A stretch of 64,000 bases of DNA from BOKV01 sp041397525 (GTDB lineage: Bacteria > Pseudomonadota > Alphaproteobacteria > Rhizobiales > Rhizobiaceae): assembly GCA_041397525.1 (NCBI GenBank), contig JAWKWL010000003.1:1-64000 (forward strand). The letters are read 5' to 3'. The notes beneath the pieces are model-generated. The model saw nothing but the letters and a program-made list of their open reading frames with translations, was not told where the DNA came from and did not search any database. Position 1 is the first letter of the stretch. The number at the start of each line of letters is the position of its first letter. Below, in pieces: positions 17,044 through 26,840 of the stretch. Made by a program: the position numbers and the translations under genes.

Positions 17044-17862
17044 TCAAGCTTGCACATCGTCATGTCTTTCAGCCTCCCGCATCCGCATGGCAGATGCGAA
17101 GGCGATGCGGACCCGCGCATGGGTCGCGGAAGCAATCTGCTTGCGCGCGGTTTCCTGGGTGAATTCCATCGGTGGCGCAAAAACCACCTCTACATCATAC
17201 GCGCCATCAAGCAGGTATCGAAACAAATGTGGCCCAAGCGCCACATCACCGGGCCAGCTGGCCCGGTTCTGGTGAAACCTCCCAAGCGGCATGCCGAAGA
17301 GCCGGGTATAGGCAATCGCAACCGGCTGTATTGTCACCGCATTCAGGTGCTCCTCCCGCAACGCGGCCTGTGCTGCGCCAAACAGTGCGGACTTGAACAC
17401 TCCGACCCTGGTACCGTCGCCCGTCGTGCCTTCTGCAAAGAGAACCATCGCATCGCCTTCACCCAGCCGGGAGGCGATCGTGTCTGCCTGGCGGGCGCTG
17501 TCATGCCTGCGTTCGCGGTCCACGAAGACCGTGCGCTGCAGGATCGCGAGCAGCGAGATGCCCGGCCAGCTTCTCACTTCCGCCTTGGCTATGAAGCAAA
17601 GTTCCATTACGCTGCCAAGCACGAGAATGTCCGACCAGGAGACATGGTTGGCAACAATCAGCAAGGGACGCCTGGTTGGTTTGACGCCGCTCACATGCAC
17701 CCGCGTTCCGATCAGCCACAGCGCAATTCGATGCCAGATCACCGGCAGTTTGCGCGACAAGGGCTTGGAAAACCGTGCCGCCAGCACCTGCATGGGCGCC
17801 ATGAGGATTGTCATGGAAAGGATGCAAAGCGCGACAAAACACAGGCGCATCCAGGCAATCAT
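17044..17862 (-). CDS. olsA: PlsC-family acyltransferase, probably lyso-ornithine lipid O-acyltransferase OlsA
   Basis: A 272-residue membrane-associated acyltransferase. Hydrophobic residues 1-30 anchor it. The PlsC active site is NHVSWSDILVLG (the H-x4-D motif, about residues 92-103). The second block is FAEGTTGDGTRVGVFKSALF (about 160-179). In Rhizobiales a PlsC-like protein of this size near miaB is OlsA, which O-acylates lyso-ornithine lipid. olsB, which makes that substrate, is also in this window at 39752-40690, which favours OlsA over a 1-acylglycerol-3-phosphate acyltransferase, but sequence reading alone cannot separate them. A GGA ribosome site precedes ATG 17862. Confidence 0.8.
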   Translation of the reverse strand: MIAWMRLCFVALCILSMTILMAPMQVLAARFSKPLSRKLPVIWHRIALWLIGTRVHVSGVKPTRRPLLIVANHVSWSDILVLGSVMELCFIAKAEVRSWPGISLLAILQRTVFVDRERRHDSARQADTIASRLGEGDAMVLFAEGTTGDGTRVGVFKSALFGAAQAALREEHLNAVTIQPVAIAYTRLFGMPLGRFHQNRASWPGDVALGPHLFRYLLDGAYDVEVVFAPPMEFTQETARKQIASATHARVRIAFASAMRMREAERHDDVQA

Positions 17863-17910
17863 GGCGCTGTCCGCTGTGCCGGCCCCGATGACACGCCGGT
17901 TTGGGCAGCC

Positions 17911-18405
17911 TCAGGCAAGTTCCAGCTCCATCACGAGTGCATTGCTCGGTGCATTTCCCGATTTTCCAGGTGATTTGTAGTAGCCCTTGCGGGTTCCGAC
18001 CTGACGGAAACCAATCGCCTTGTAGAGAGCAAGAGCCGGCCTGTTTGCTTCGTTGACCTCAAGGAACAGTTTTCTGGCGCGTTCAGCCTGCAAATGGCGC
18101 ACGACATGATCCATCAATGCGCGACCGGCACCACAGCCCCGCCAGTTTGGTGATACGGCAATGGTGATGATTTCTGCCTCTTCGCCGCTGTTGCGAACCA
18201 GCACGAAAGCTGCCACCTCGCCAGTGGCCGAATAAGGGCGTGCAATCAGGCAGCTGACGCCTCTCGATGCAAGAAGTCCGGCTAGTGCATTTTCGTCCCA
18301 GGTTTCGAGGAAGCCAGCAGCATGGATTTCGGCCATGGCCTCCAGGTCGTCCTGCCTTGCAGGTTCGATGTGAAAGGTGGGCTTGCGCCAGAATTTCCAG
18401 ATCAT
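17911..18405 (-). CDS. rimI: ribosomal protein S18-alanine N-acetyltransferase-like GNAT protein
   Basis: A 164-residue GNAT acetyltransferase from ATG 18405, giving MIWKFWRKPTFHIEP; the frame to 18495 has no better start. The acetyl-CoA loop is ITIAVSPNWRGCGAGRALMDHVV (RGxGxGRALM form), followed by LFLEVNEANRPALALYKAIGF, typical of RimI. The family acetylates the N-terminus of S18. It is directly downstream of tsaB, the usual tsaB-rimI pairing, and upstream of the olsA-like gene. Confidence 0.9.
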   Translation of the reverse strand: MIWKFWRKPTFHIEPARQDDLEAMAEIHAAGFLETWDENALAGLLASRGVSCLIARPYSATGEVAAFVLVRNSGEEAEIITIAVSPNWRGCGAGRALMDHVVRHLQAERARKLFLEVNEANRPALALYKAIGFRQVGTRKGYYKSPGKSGNAPSNALVMELELA

Positions 18406-18515
18406 TGCAAGCTCGTCTGCCCGGTTCGGAATACTCACTCCGCGATTGGTATGAAAACCGCGCGCAAACGGCAAGCCCCACCTTTTCGCATGCAACCCGG
18501 ACAGACGATTTCGTC

Positions 18516-19226
18516 TCAGATCCGGGGGATGGCAAAACCGTATTGTGGCTTGGCGTCTGCCGGACGCAGGTAAAGCGGTTCCGGACGCGGACCGTCATCG
18601 CTGTGATCGAGCGCAAGCCGGGCGTAGAAGGAGATGTCGGCAGCCGGCAAGTCATGGATCACCGACATGCGCCCACCTGCAGCAGCGTTCACCGCGCCGG
18701 CGCCCGAGCCGCATAGCACCGCATTTTTCCCTGTCAACGCCGCTGCCAGATCCACCGGCGTGGTAACGACCGGTTCACCGCCGAGTACCCTGCTGCCACT
18801 CGATGGCCTCGACGAAAAAAACTGGGCAAACACCTCGCCGCGCCGCGCCTCGATAACGGCAAGGATGTCGGTCTTCGACCTTTTCGGGTCACTCCCGCCC
18901 AGCATCTGCCTGGCTTGCCCGCTGGATGCCTCAAGCGCACCGATGCCGATGACGGGTACCGACAGCCCCAGCGCAATTCCGCGGGCGGTCGCAAGGCCAA
19001 CCCTGACCCCGGTGAAACTGCCAGGCCCGGTGGAACATGCAATCCTGCCGATCGACGAATAATCGAGGCCGGCAGCGCTCAGCGCCTCGCCGATGACATC
19101 CATCAGTTTCTCGGAATGGCCCCGCCCGATGTCATGTACTGATTTTCCACGCAGCTTCCCCGTGGCAGTGTCAAGCACGGCTGCAGCACACAGATGCGCG
19201 GATGTGTCAATGGCAAGCAGGTTCAT
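18516..19226 (-). CDS. tsaB: tRNA threonylcarbamoyladenosine biosynthesis protein TsaB
   Basis: Partner of TsaD in making t6A at position 37 of tRNAs reading ANN codons. The ATG at 19226 gives 236 residues starting MNLLAIDTSAHLCAAAVLD, the typical ASKHA phosphate-1 motif. RGHSEKLMDVIGEAL and STGPGSFTGVRVGLATARGI are the conserved family blocks. The frame reaching 19256 adds ten residues without support. It is followed by rimI. Confidence 0.94.
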   Translation of the reverse strand: MNLLAIDTSAHLCAAAVLDTATGKLRGKSVHDIGRGHSEKLMDVIGEALSAAGLDYSSIGRIACSTGPGSFTGVRVGLATARGIALGLSVPVIGIGALEASSGQARQMLGGSDPKRSKTDILAVIEARRGEVFAQFFSSRPSSGSRVLGGEPVVTTPVDLAAALTGKNAVLCGSGAGAVNAAAGGRMSVIHDLPAADISFYARLALDHSDDGPRPEPLYLRPADAKPQYGFAIPRI

Positions 19227-19296
19227 GCCAGCACTGTTACCGTCCCGCCGCTTCATGTCGATTAGGTAATTGGTCGGATAGGCCAGCAGGTACGGA

Positions 19297-19869
19297 TCAG
19301 ATGGCCTCGACTTCCCGCACTTCGGGAATGAAATGGCGCAACAGGTTCTGGATGCCGTATTTCAGCGTTGCCGTTGACGACGGGCAGCCCGAGCAGGCGC
19401 CGCGCATGTGCAGGTAGACAGTGCCTTCCTTGAAGCCACGGAAGGTGATGTCTCCGCCATCCTGCGCAACAGCCGGGCGAACCCTGGTTTCCAGCAATTC
19501 CTTGATGGTGTCGACAATGCCCTCGTCGCCGGCCTCGAAGAACTCCTCGTCGCTGCCCTGCGCGTCAGCGCCACTTGCCATGACCGGCTCGTCCGACATG
19601 AAGTGTTCCATGATCGCGCCAAGGATTGCAGGCTTGACATGCGCCCACTCAAAGCCCGGCTCGTCGCGCTCTTCCTTGGTGATCGTGATGAAGTCACCAC
19701 CGAAAAACACGCCGCTCACACCCGGAATGGCAAACAGCCGCAATGCCAGCGGTGAATCGCTCGCGGATGCGGGGTCACGGAAATCGGCTGACCCTTCGCC
19801 CAGCACGGTGCGTCCGGGCAGGAATTTCAGGGTTGCTGGGTTTGGTGTTGCTTCGGTCTGGATGAACAT
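19297..19869 (-). CDS. NifU/Nfu-type iron-sulfur cluster scaffold protein
   Basis: A 190-residue Fe-S carrier. Residues 1-90 are the Nfu N-terminal domain (MFIQTEATPNPATLKFLPGR, then SDSPLALRLFAIPGVSGVFF). The C-terminal NifU domain (about 110-185) carries the cluster-binding CxxC in MRGACSGCPSSTATLK. CGGAG lies 7 bases before ATG 19869. The function is likely delivery of Fe-S clusters to client enzymes such as MiaB, HemW and Nth encoded nearby. It is between the usp gene and tsaB, with a small hairpin in its leader. Confidence 0.93.
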   Translation of the reverse strand: MFIQTEATPNPATLKFLPGRTVLGEGSADFRDPASASDSPLALRLFAIPGVSGVFFGGDFITITKEERDEPGFEWAHVKPAILGAIMEHFMSDEPVMASGADAQGSDEEFFEAGDEGIVDTIKELLETRVRPAVAQDGGDITFRGFKEGTVYLHMRGACSGCPSSTATLKYGIQNLLRHFIPEVREVEAI

Positions 19870-19891
19870 GGGACTACTCCGCTGGAACAAA

Positions 19892-19908
19892 CCCGGTTAA
19901 AGGCCGGG
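19892..19908 (-). promoter_or_regulatory. small hairpin with short T-run in the Nfu gene leader
   Basis: On the minus strand CCCGG and CCGGG flank a 7-base loop and are followed by TTTGTT. It lies 22 nt before the Nfu ATG. The stem is only 5 bp, so this is a weak attenuator or terminator candidate. Farther upstream TTGCAT with CATATA at an 18-base spacing may be a promoter. Confidence 0.25.
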
Positions 19909-20022
19909 CCGACTGCTTGTCATTAATGCCTTTGGTTGCTGCACACAATGTCTGGCTGGTTGCCCAGTCTGTCTGGACTTATATGTGCCCTCGGGCATGG
20001 AGGATGCAAGGGCCTGATTGCC

Positions 20023-20514
20023 TCAGGCAACTGCCTCGATGTCTTCATCGCTCATGTCGCAGGGCACGACCGTTACCGGAATCGGGAACGCGGCCCCGCG
20101 CCCGGCGATCGAGGATACCAGCGGTCCGGGGCCTTCCTTGGCCTCACCGGCTGCCAGCACCAGGATTGCAATGTCGCTGTCTTCCTCGATCAGCTTGTGG
20201 ATTTCCTCAACCGTTGTTCCCTCGCGAATCACGAGTTCGGGGTCAATATTCGCTTTTTCGCGGGCATATTGTGCAAAGCTGTGCAGCGCCGTTTCGGCTT
20301 CCTGGCGGGCCTCGGCGCGCATGATCTCTTCCACCCCGATCCAATGCTGGAAATCGCCTGGCGGGCAGACATAGACGAGTGTCAGGCCTCCGCCGGTCTT
20401 GAACGCCCTGCGACCGGCATAAAGCACCGCGCGTCCACATTCCGGTGTGGCGTCAATGACCGCAAGAAACTTGCGTTTGTGGCCTTCTTCATAGCTTTGG
20501 CGCTTGCTGACCAT
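20023..20514 (-). CDS. universal stress protein (UspA family)
   Basis: A 163-residue single-domain UspA protein. The N-terminal strand KRKFLAVIDATPECGRAVLYAGRRA and the later AILVLAAGEAKEGPGPLVSSI segment fit the fold. The expected G-2x-G-9x-G-S/T ATP-binding pattern is not clear in the C-terminal part, so nucleotide binding is uncertain. It probably acts in the cytoplasm in stress survival; the partner is unknown. It lies between trpS and the Nfu gene, all on the minus strand. Confidence 0.88.
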   Translation of the reverse strand: MVSKRQSYEEGHKRKFLAVIDATPECGRAVLYAGRRAFKTGGGLTLVYVCPPGDFQHWIGVEEIMRAEARQEAETALHSFAQYAREKANIDPELVIREGTTVEEIHKLIEEDSDIAILVLAAGEAKEGPGPLVSSIAGRGAAFPIPVTVVPCDMSDEDIEAVA

Positions 20515-20597
20515 GCTGCATATTGCCTTTCAATTCGATAAGCGGCAAGGGACTTCTTGCTCAGCAACCCATACCCGCAGGCGAAGTCTAACCGGGC

Positions 20598-21644
20598 TCA
20601 GCGCGAGCGTGCCCCCAGAAATCCGACGATTTCTCGCACTTCCCTCATCGTCTGTCTCGCAATTTCACGCGCCCGCTCTGCTCCCTTGGCGAGAACCGCA
20701 TCCACATGGTCGGGACTGTCCATCAAACGGCGCATTTCGCTGTTGATGGGCTCAAGCTTTGTCACTGCGAGATCGGCCAGCGCCGGTTTGAACTCCGAAA
20801 ACGGCTTGCCGGCAAATTGTGAGATCACTGCCTGCTTGGAGCTGTCCTCGAGCGCTGCATAAATACCGACCAGGTTTTCGGCTTCTGGGCGAGCCTTCAG
20901 CGCTTCAAGCGAATCCGAAAGCGGATCCGGATCGGTCTTGGCCTTGCGGATTTTCTTGGCAATGTCATCCGCATTGTCCGTCAGGTTGATACGCGACAGG
21001 TCTGAGGGGTCGGATTTCGACATCTTCTTGGTTCCGTCGCGCAGGCTCATCACCCTGGTTGCCGGCCCCTCGATGACAGGCTCGGTCAGCGGAAAATACT
21101 GCTGGCCATGGCCAAATCCCGCGATCTGGCTGGAGAAATCGACGTTGAATTTCTGGGCAATGTCGCGTGTGAGTTCCAGATGCTGTTTCTGGTCGTCGCC
21201 AACCGGTACGTGGGTGGCACGATAAAGCAGGATGTCAGCAGCCATCAGAGTTGGATAGGAAAACAGCCCGACCGACGCATTTTCGCGGTCCTTGCCGGCT
21301 TTTTCCTTGAACTGAGTCATGCGGTTCAACCAGCCCATGCGGGCTACGCAATTGAATATCCAGGCAAGCTCGGCATGTTCGCCCACCTGGCTCTGGTTGA
21401 AGACGATGTGCTTTTCCGGATCTATGCCGGATGCAATGAAGGCCGCTGTCACTTCACGCGTGTTGCGGGTGAGTTCGGCCGGATCCTGCCAGACCGTGAC
21501 AGCGTGCATGTCGACGACGCAATAGATGCAGTCATGGCTCGCCTGGAGCGCCACGAACTTGCGGATCGCGCCAAGATAATTGCCGAGATGCAGATTGCCG
21601 GTGGGCTGAACTCCGGAAAATACCCGATTGGATGGCTGGCTCAT
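20598..21644 (-). CDS. trpS: tryptophanyl-tRNA synthetase
   Basis: Charges tRNA-Trp. Starting at ATG 21644 the product has 348 residues and begins MSQPSNRVFSGVQPTG, close to the normal family N-terminus; ATG 21659 would add five residues. Neither start has a strong Shine-Dalgarno sequence. The class I HIGH-type motif is PTGNLHLGNYLGA and the KMSKS loop is KKMSKSDPSD. Everything up to 21839 in this frame overlaps the murJ end and is not family-like. It lies directly after murJ. Confidence 0.96.
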   Translation of the reverse strand: MSQPSNRVFSGVQPTGNLHLGNYLGAIRKFVALQASHDCIYCVVDMHAVTVWQDPAELTRNTREVTAAFIASGIDPEKHIVFNQSQVGEHAELAWIFNCVARMGWLNRMTQFKEKAGKDRENASVGLFSYPTLMAADILLYRATHVPVGDDQKQHLELTRDIAQKFNVDFSSQIAGFGHGQQYFPLTEPVIEGPATRVMSLRDGTKKMSKSDPSDLSRINLTDNADDIAKKIRKAKTDPDPLSDSLEALKARPEAENLVGIYAALEDSSKQAVISQFAGKPFSEFKPALADLAVTKLEPINSEMRRLMDSPDHVDAVLAKGAERAREIARQTMREVREIVGFLGARSR

Positions 21645-21720
21645 GGAAAGACCGTTCATTGTACCGCAAACGCGCGCGTTATGGCCGAGCCAGCCTGCAA
21701 GCGCAAGGCTCGATTGACGT

Positions 21721-23307
21721 CTATGGCTTGTCGTTGGCGTCCGCGGGAGCTTTTCTTTTCCGCAACATGGCAGCAAGCCGGTCGCCCTCGATGGCTCCCG
21801 TTGCAACGACAAACCCGAAATAGAAAACCATTGCGACAAGCAGCACCGCCAGCAGCAGTCCTACGCGGAGCAGCACGGCACCGTCCAGAAGCAATGTCTG
21901 CAACAGACCATGCGCAACCCACAATCCGGCTGCCAGCAGCGCGTTGGCAAGCAAGATCAGTCCCAGCCGCCGGAATGTTTCCGGTGATGGCCGGAACAGG
22001 TTTCGGTTCCACAGCGTGGCACCGAGCAGGATGGCATTCACCCAGCCGGCAATGCTGGTCGAGATTGCAATGCCCGCCACGCCCAGGATGGGGAACAGCC
22101 AGAGGCTTCCTGTGATATTGGTCAATGCATTGGCACCCGCAAACCACATCGGGGTGCGCATGTCCTCGCGTGCATAGAAGCCCGGGCGGAAAATCGAGAT
22201 CAGCGTAAATGCCGGCAGGCCAACGGCAAAGGCGGCAAGCACCACACCGGCAAGCTCTGTCGTCTCGCGCGCAAAGCTGCCGCGTTCATAAACGATCGCC
22301 ACAAGGACTTCCGGCATGATTATGAAGCCCATGGCTGCCGGCAGGGTCAGTCCGAGGCCGAATTCGAGGCTTCTGTTTTGCAGATGCGTTGCATCGGCGA
22401 GATCCCCGGCCTTGAGCGAACGCGACAGTTCAGGCAGCAGCACGACACCAATTGCGATGCCGATGACGCCAAGCGGCAATTGGACCAGGCGGTCGGCATA
22501 ATTCATGATGGCGATCGCGCCATCCTGGGCGGAGGCAATGTTCTGCCCGACCAGCAGGTTGATCTGGGTGATGCCGCCTGTGATCGCGGCAGGAATGGCG
22601 AGCCAGAGCAGGCGCTTGACCGGAGCAGTCAGCCTCGGGCGGCGCAGAGCAATCGGGAAGCCCTCTTTCCAGACTCCGAAAACCAGCAGGCCCAGTTGCA
22701 GCATGCCCGAGCCGACGACGCCCCAGGCCAGCGCCATGCCAATGGCTTTGGCTTCGAGACCCGCCTGCCTTGCACCGAGCAGGACCGCGATCAGCACGAC
22801 ATTGAGCAGCACCGGCGCGAGGGCAGCAAGAAAATACCGGCGGAACGAGTTCAGGACACCTGACAGCATTGCCACCAGCGACATAGCTGTCAGGTATGGA
22901 AACATCACTTGCGCCATGACGACCGTCAGCGGGAACTTCTCCGAAGCCGGGTCAAAGCGCGAGGCGATGACAGTTTCAACGAGCAGCGGCATGAAGATCA
23001 TTGCGATGGCCGAGATGGCGATCAGCACCAGCAGCAACACGGCGAGCACTTCTTCGGCAAACCGCCTTGCGGCCTCCCGGCCGCCACCTTCCAGTTCCTT
23101 CGCAAACAACGGAACGAAAGCCGAGTTGAACGCTCCTTCGGCGAACAACCGGCGAAACAGGTTCGGGAACCGGAATGCGGCATAGAAGGCGTCCGCAACC
23201 GGTCCGGCCCCAAGCGCCGATGCGATCAGCGCTTCACGCGCGAAGCCGAGAACGCGGCTTGCCAGGGTTGCGCCGCCCACGGTGGAGAATTTGGCTATGA
23301 GGCCCAT
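21721..23307 (-). CDS. murJ: lipid II flippase MurJ
   Basis: Moves lipid II across the inner membrane for peptidoglycan synthesis. It has 528 residues with about 14 hydrophobic segments. The N-terminal STVGGATLASRVLGFAREALIA and the FRFPNLFRRLFAEGAFNSAFVP run are hallmark MviN/MurJ sequences. In Rhizobiales murJ typically follows glnD, as here with 27 bases between. trpS follows, completing the glnD-murJ-trpS order. Confidence 0.96.
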   Translation of the reverse strand: MGLIAKFSTVGGATLASRVLGFAREALIASALGAGPVADAFYAAFRFPNLFRRLFAEGAFNSAFVPLFAKELEGGGREAARRFAEEVLAVLLLVLIAISAIAMIFMPLLVETVIASRFDPASEKFPLTVVMAQVMFPYLTAMSLVAMLSGVLNSFRRYFLAALAPVLLNVVLIAVLLGARQAGLEAKAIGMALAWGVVGSGMLQLGLLVFGVWKEGFPIALRRPRLTAPVKRLLWLAIPAAITGGITQINLLVGQNIASAQDGAIAIMNYADRLVQLPLGVIGIAIGVVLLPELSRSLKAGDLADATHLQNRSLEFGLGLTLPAAMGFIIMPEVLVAIVYERGSFARETTELAGVVLAAFAVGLPAFTLISIFRPGFYAREDMRTPMWFAGANALTNITGSLWLFPILGVAGIAISTSIAGWVNAILLGATLWNRNLFRPSPETFRRLGLILLANALLAAGLWVAHGLLQTLLLDGAVLLRVGLLLAVLLVAMVFYFGFVVATGAIEGDRLAAMLRKRKAPADANDKP

Positions 23308-23334
23308 CTGGAACTGGTTTCTCTTGAGAAGTTT

Positions 23335-26136
23335 TCACGATGCCTTGCGGCGGTTTTCGCCTGATGTGTCGACTGCCGGTTCGAGCACGGCAAGGAGCGC
23401 ATTGGTGATTTTCCCTTGTCGTCCTTGCGCGGTTATTTTGTGGCCGACAAGATCTGTCACATAAAAAGAGTCGATTACCTTTTCGCCGAAAGTGGCGATA
23501 TGGGCCGATCCGATATTGAGGCTGAGATCGGCAAGTGTCCTTGTGATTTCGAACAGCAGACCGGGGCGATCCAGCCCCTCGACTTCAACCACGCTGAACA
23601 GGTCGGAAAGCTCGTTGTCGATTACCACCGACGGTTTCACGCTGAAAGCCTTGTTGCTCTTGCGACTGCGATTGCGGTTCGCGATCATTTCCGGAATCCG
23701 GGTCCGTCCGGCGAGCACGTCCTCGATCATGGTTCCAACCCGCTTTGCCCGCCTGATCTCATCTTCCTCGCTTTCGAATTCGCGGTTTATCAGGATCGAA
23801 TCGAGCGCCCTGCCATCGGAGGTGGTGTGAATCTTCGCGTCGACAATATTGGCACCTGCTGCGGCGCAGGCTCCGGCTATGATCGAGAGCAGGCGGGGAT
23901 GGTCCGGTGCAAGCACGGTAATCTCGGTTATTGCCTCGAACTGGCGCGTATGCGCTTCGCTCGCAAAGGTGATGCCGGCCTTTGTGGCCTTGCGCAGGAA
24001 ATTCATGTGCCGGACCTGGGTGTCGGCATCGGTTGCCATGAAATAGGCCGAATAGGGCAGACTGGAAAAATATTGCGCTTCCTCAATGTTCCAGCCTTCC
24101 AGCCGCGCAACCAGTTCATCGCGCGCTGCGTTCACTCTCGCACGGCGGTCAACGCGACTGTATCCACCTGTAAGCAGCGGCTCTGTCTCATAATAAAGTG
24201 TGCGCAGCAATTGGCCCTTCCAGCCGTTCCAGACGCCTGGGCCAACCGCACGGATATCGCATACAGTGATCACCAGCAGATAACGCATTCGGTCAAGCGT
24301 CTGCACGGTTTCGGCGAAATCCTGGATGGTCTTGCGGTCCGAGAGGTCGCGCGACTGCGCCACCATGCTCATCGTCAGGTGTTCCTGCACCAGCCACGAC
24401 ACCAGTTCGGTCTGGCTTTCGCTCATGCCCAGGCGCGGGCACAATTGCCGGGCGATACGGGCACCGGCAATCGAATGGTCTTCAAGGCGTCCCTTGGCAA
24501 TGTCATGGATGAGCAGCGTTACATAAAGCACCTGCCGATCCTTGATCGAGGGCAGTATTTCGGCTGACAGCGGATGGTCGCGACCAAGCCTTCCGCTTTC
24601 AATTCCGGACAGCATGCCGACGGCACGGATCAGGTGCTCATCCACGGTATAGTGGTGATACATGTTGAACTGCATCATCGCCACGACCTTGCCGAAAGCC
24701 GGGATGAATTTTCCCAGAAGACCTGATTCGTTCATCTTGCGCAGCAAGCCTTCCGGATTGTTGCGCGAAGTCACGACATCGACAAACAGCCGGTTTGCCT
24801 CTTCACTGGCCCGCAATTCCCGATCGGCATATTTCAGTGACTTGGAAAGCAGGTGCAATGCGTCGGGATGAAAATCGAGGCCATTGTCGTCGGCGAGCTT
24901 GAACATGCGGATCATGTTTGCCCGGTCGCGCTCGAACACCTTTTCATCGGCAATGTTGATACGGCCATTGTCATTGATGAAATCAAGTGTGCCGGCAATC
25001 CGTTTTCGCCTGAATTGCATGGAGCGGATCGAGCGGATGATGCCATTGAAGCCGGTTACCGATTTGGCGTTCTGCTCCTCCAGCTCGGCACACACGATCA
25101 GCGTCAGGTCGCCGACTTCCTTGGCCATCAGGAAGTAGTGCTTCATGAAGCGCTCGACATCGAGCAATCCGCCGTGGCTGACATATTTCAGCCTTGTCGC
25201 CATTTCGCGCTGGATGTCGAAGGAAAGCCGCTCTTCCGCCTTGCCGGCTAGGAAATGCATGTGGCAGCGCACAGTCCACAGGAAGTCCTCGGCCCGTCGG
25301 AACCGGCGATATTCCTCGCGGTTGAACAGGCCTGCCGCAACAAGCTCCGAGGCACGCTGTACCTTGTAGAAATATTTCCCGATCCAGAACAGGGTATGCA
25401 GGTCGCGCAACCCTCCCTTGCCCTCCTTGACATTCGGCTCCACGACATAGCGCGAGCCGCCGCCACGCCTGTGGCGCTCGTCGCGTTCGGCGAGCTTGGC
25501 GGCGATGAATTCAGTCGCCGTTCCTTCCACCACCTCGGCCGCAAACCGCTGGGTCAGTTCCTCGAACAACTGCGCATCGCCCCAGATGAACCTGGCTTCC
25601 AGGATGGACGTCCTTACCGTTATGTCACTCATGGACTGGCGGATCGATTCGTCGACATTGCGTGTCGCGTGGCCGACCTTGAAGCCCATGTCCCACAGCA
25701 TGTAGAGGATATACTCAACAACCGACTCGCCCCATGCGGTCTGCTTGTAGGGAAGCACGAACAGCAGATCGATGTCAGATCCTGGCGCAAGCGTGCCCCG
25801 GCCATATCCGCCTACCGCGACGACAGCCATGCGCTCGCCTGCCGACGGATTGGTGACGCGGTAGACATGGGTTATGGCGAAATCGTAGATGAGCCGGATC
25901 AACTCATCCTGCAGATGCGACAACCGCTCCGCGCACAAGGTTCCCTTGCCGTCCTTTTCCAGCAGGATACGCGCCTTTTCACGCCCTTCCCGATAGGCGC
26001 TCTTGAGCAGCTTGAGGACAGCGGAACGGGTATCCGGTGCTGATCCGTCATTGCCTGACGGCGTGAGCGCTGTCAGTTCGCGACGCAATGCTTCGCCGTC
26101 GATGATGTGATTCGGTGATGTCCCGTTGTCGCTCAT
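23335..26136 (-). CDS. glnD: PII uridylyltransferase / uridylyl-removing enzyme
   Basis: Nitrogen sensor that uridylylates PII proteins at low glutamine and removes UMP at high glutamine. The ATG at 26136 gives 933 residues (MSDNGTSPNHIIDG); nine more residues are possible upstream. The nucleotidyltransferase site is GGYGRGTLAPGSDIDLLFV (about 100-125). The HD hydrolase domain shows VTLLIHDIAKGRLEDHS (about 485-510). Two ACT domains at the C-terminus (about 715-920) bind glutamine (EITVLAPDHPRLLSIIAGA, then VEVEGLDRPGLLFEITRTL). All expected domains are present and complete. Confidence 0.97.
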   Translation of the reverse strand: MSDNGTSPNHIIDGEALRRELTALTPSGNDGSAPDTRSAVLKLLKSAYREGREKARILLEKDGKGTLCAERLSHLQDELIRLIYDFAITHVYRVTNPSAGERMAVVAVGGYGRGTLAPGSDIDLLFVLPYKQTAWGESVVEYILYMLWDMGFKVGHATRNVDESIRQSMSDITVRTSILEARFIWGDAQLFEELTQRFAAEVVEGTATEFIAAKLAERDERHRRGGGSRYVVEPNVKEGKGGLRDLHTLFWIGKYFYKVQRASELVAAGLFNREEYRRFRRAEDFLWTVRCHMHFLAGKAEERLSFDIQREMATRLKYVSHGGLLDVERFMKHYFLMAKEVGDLTLIVCAELEEQNAKSVTGFNGIIRSIRSMQFRRKRIAGTLDFINDNGRINIADEKVFERDRANMIRMFKLADDNGLDFHPDALHLLSKSLKYADRELRASEEANRLFVDVVTSRNNPEGLLRKMNESGLLGKFIPAFGKVVAMMQFNMYHHYTVDEHLIRAVGMLSGIESGRLGRDHPLSAEILPSIKDRQVLYVTLLIHDIAKGRLEDHSIAGARIARQLCPRLGMSESQTELVSWLVQEHLTMSMVAQSRDLSDRKTIQDFAETVQTLDRMRYLLVITVCDIRAVGPGVWNGWKGQLLRTLYYETEPLLTGGYSRVDRRARVNAARDELVARLEGWNIEEAQYFSSLPYSAYFMATDADTQVRHMNFLRKATKAGITFASEAHTRQFEAITEITVLAPDHPRLLSIIAGACAAAGANIVDAKIHTTSDGRALDSILINREFESEEDEIRRAKRVGTMIEDVLAGRTRIPEMIANRNRSRKSNKAFSVKPSVVIDNELSDLFSVVEVEGLDRPGLLFEITRTLADLSLNIGSAHIATFGEKVIDSFYVTDLVGHKITAQGRQGKITNALLAVLEPAVDTSGENRRKAS

Positions 26137-26202
26137 GGCAATAGGTCTATCTTTGCCCGCCATGCCAAGGCAAGTGCAACTCGCCAGGCCCGTGTCTGTT
26201 GG

Positions 26203-26835
26203 CTATTGTCCATCCGACGGGCGACCGGCCCGGTGCCGGTATCCCGGCAATGTCCATCCGAATGCCAGTGCCCCGCCGCGCACCGCAAGTGCCAGCAACC
26301 CGGCCAGCCAGGCCGCAATTCCCGGATCGATACCGGAATGGCGCAGCGCCACGAAGCCGCTGGCGCCGACCAATGCTGCGGTGATGTAGATTTCACGCCG
26401 CAGCAGGACGGAGGGCTCATTGCTCACGACATCGCGCAATACGCCGCCAACAGTTGCTGTCATCATTCCCGTCACGATTGCCACCAGCGGCGAGGCACCG
26501 ATCTCAAGCCCGCGTTGCGCACCCATCACACAGTAGGCCGCAAGCCCGATTGCATCGAGCCACAGCAGCAGGCGATAGCGGTATTCGACCAGCGGCGCCG
26601 TAAAATACAGCAGCGCCGCAGTCACGATGCATACTGCGAGATAAGCGGAATTGGCGACCCAGAACACTGGCGAGACGCCCAGGACGAGGTCACGGATCGT
26701 ACCGCCGCCGATACCGGTAAGGCTCGCCAGAAACAGGAAGCCGATGATGTCGAGCTGTTTGCGTGACGCTGCCAATGCGCCCGTTGCGGCAAACACCGCC
26801 ACACCTGCATAATCGATGATCTGGAACGGTGTCAC
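26203..26835 (-). CDS. TRIC-type cation channel family protein (YadS/UPF0126)
   Basis: A 210-residue membrane protein of two repeated UPF0126 halves, about seven membrane segments in all. The repeat signature appears twice: GIGGGTIRDLVLG (about 41-53) and ATVGGVLRDVVSN (about 127-139). Bacterial TRIC proteins are trimeric monovalent cation channels, which is the likely role. The start is GTG 26835, 6 bases after the grpE stop; no good ribosome site is visible, so translation may be coupled to grpE. Confidence 0.88.
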   Translation of the reverse strand: MTPFQIIDYAGVAVFAATGALAASRKQLDIIGFLFLASLTGIGGGTIRDLVLGVSPVFWVANSAYLAVCIVTAALLYFTAPLVEYRYRLLLWLDAIGLAAYCVMGAQRGLEIGASPLVAIVTGMMTATVGGVLRDVVSNEPSVLLRREIYITAALVGASGFVALRHSGIDPGIAAWLAGLLALAVRGGALAFGWTLPGYRHRAGRPSDGQ

Positions 26836-26840
26836 CCTTG

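Noticed and set aside
23416..24567. 383-codon open frame on the plus strand inside glnD
   Set aside because: Antisense shadow of glnD; no recognisable domain.
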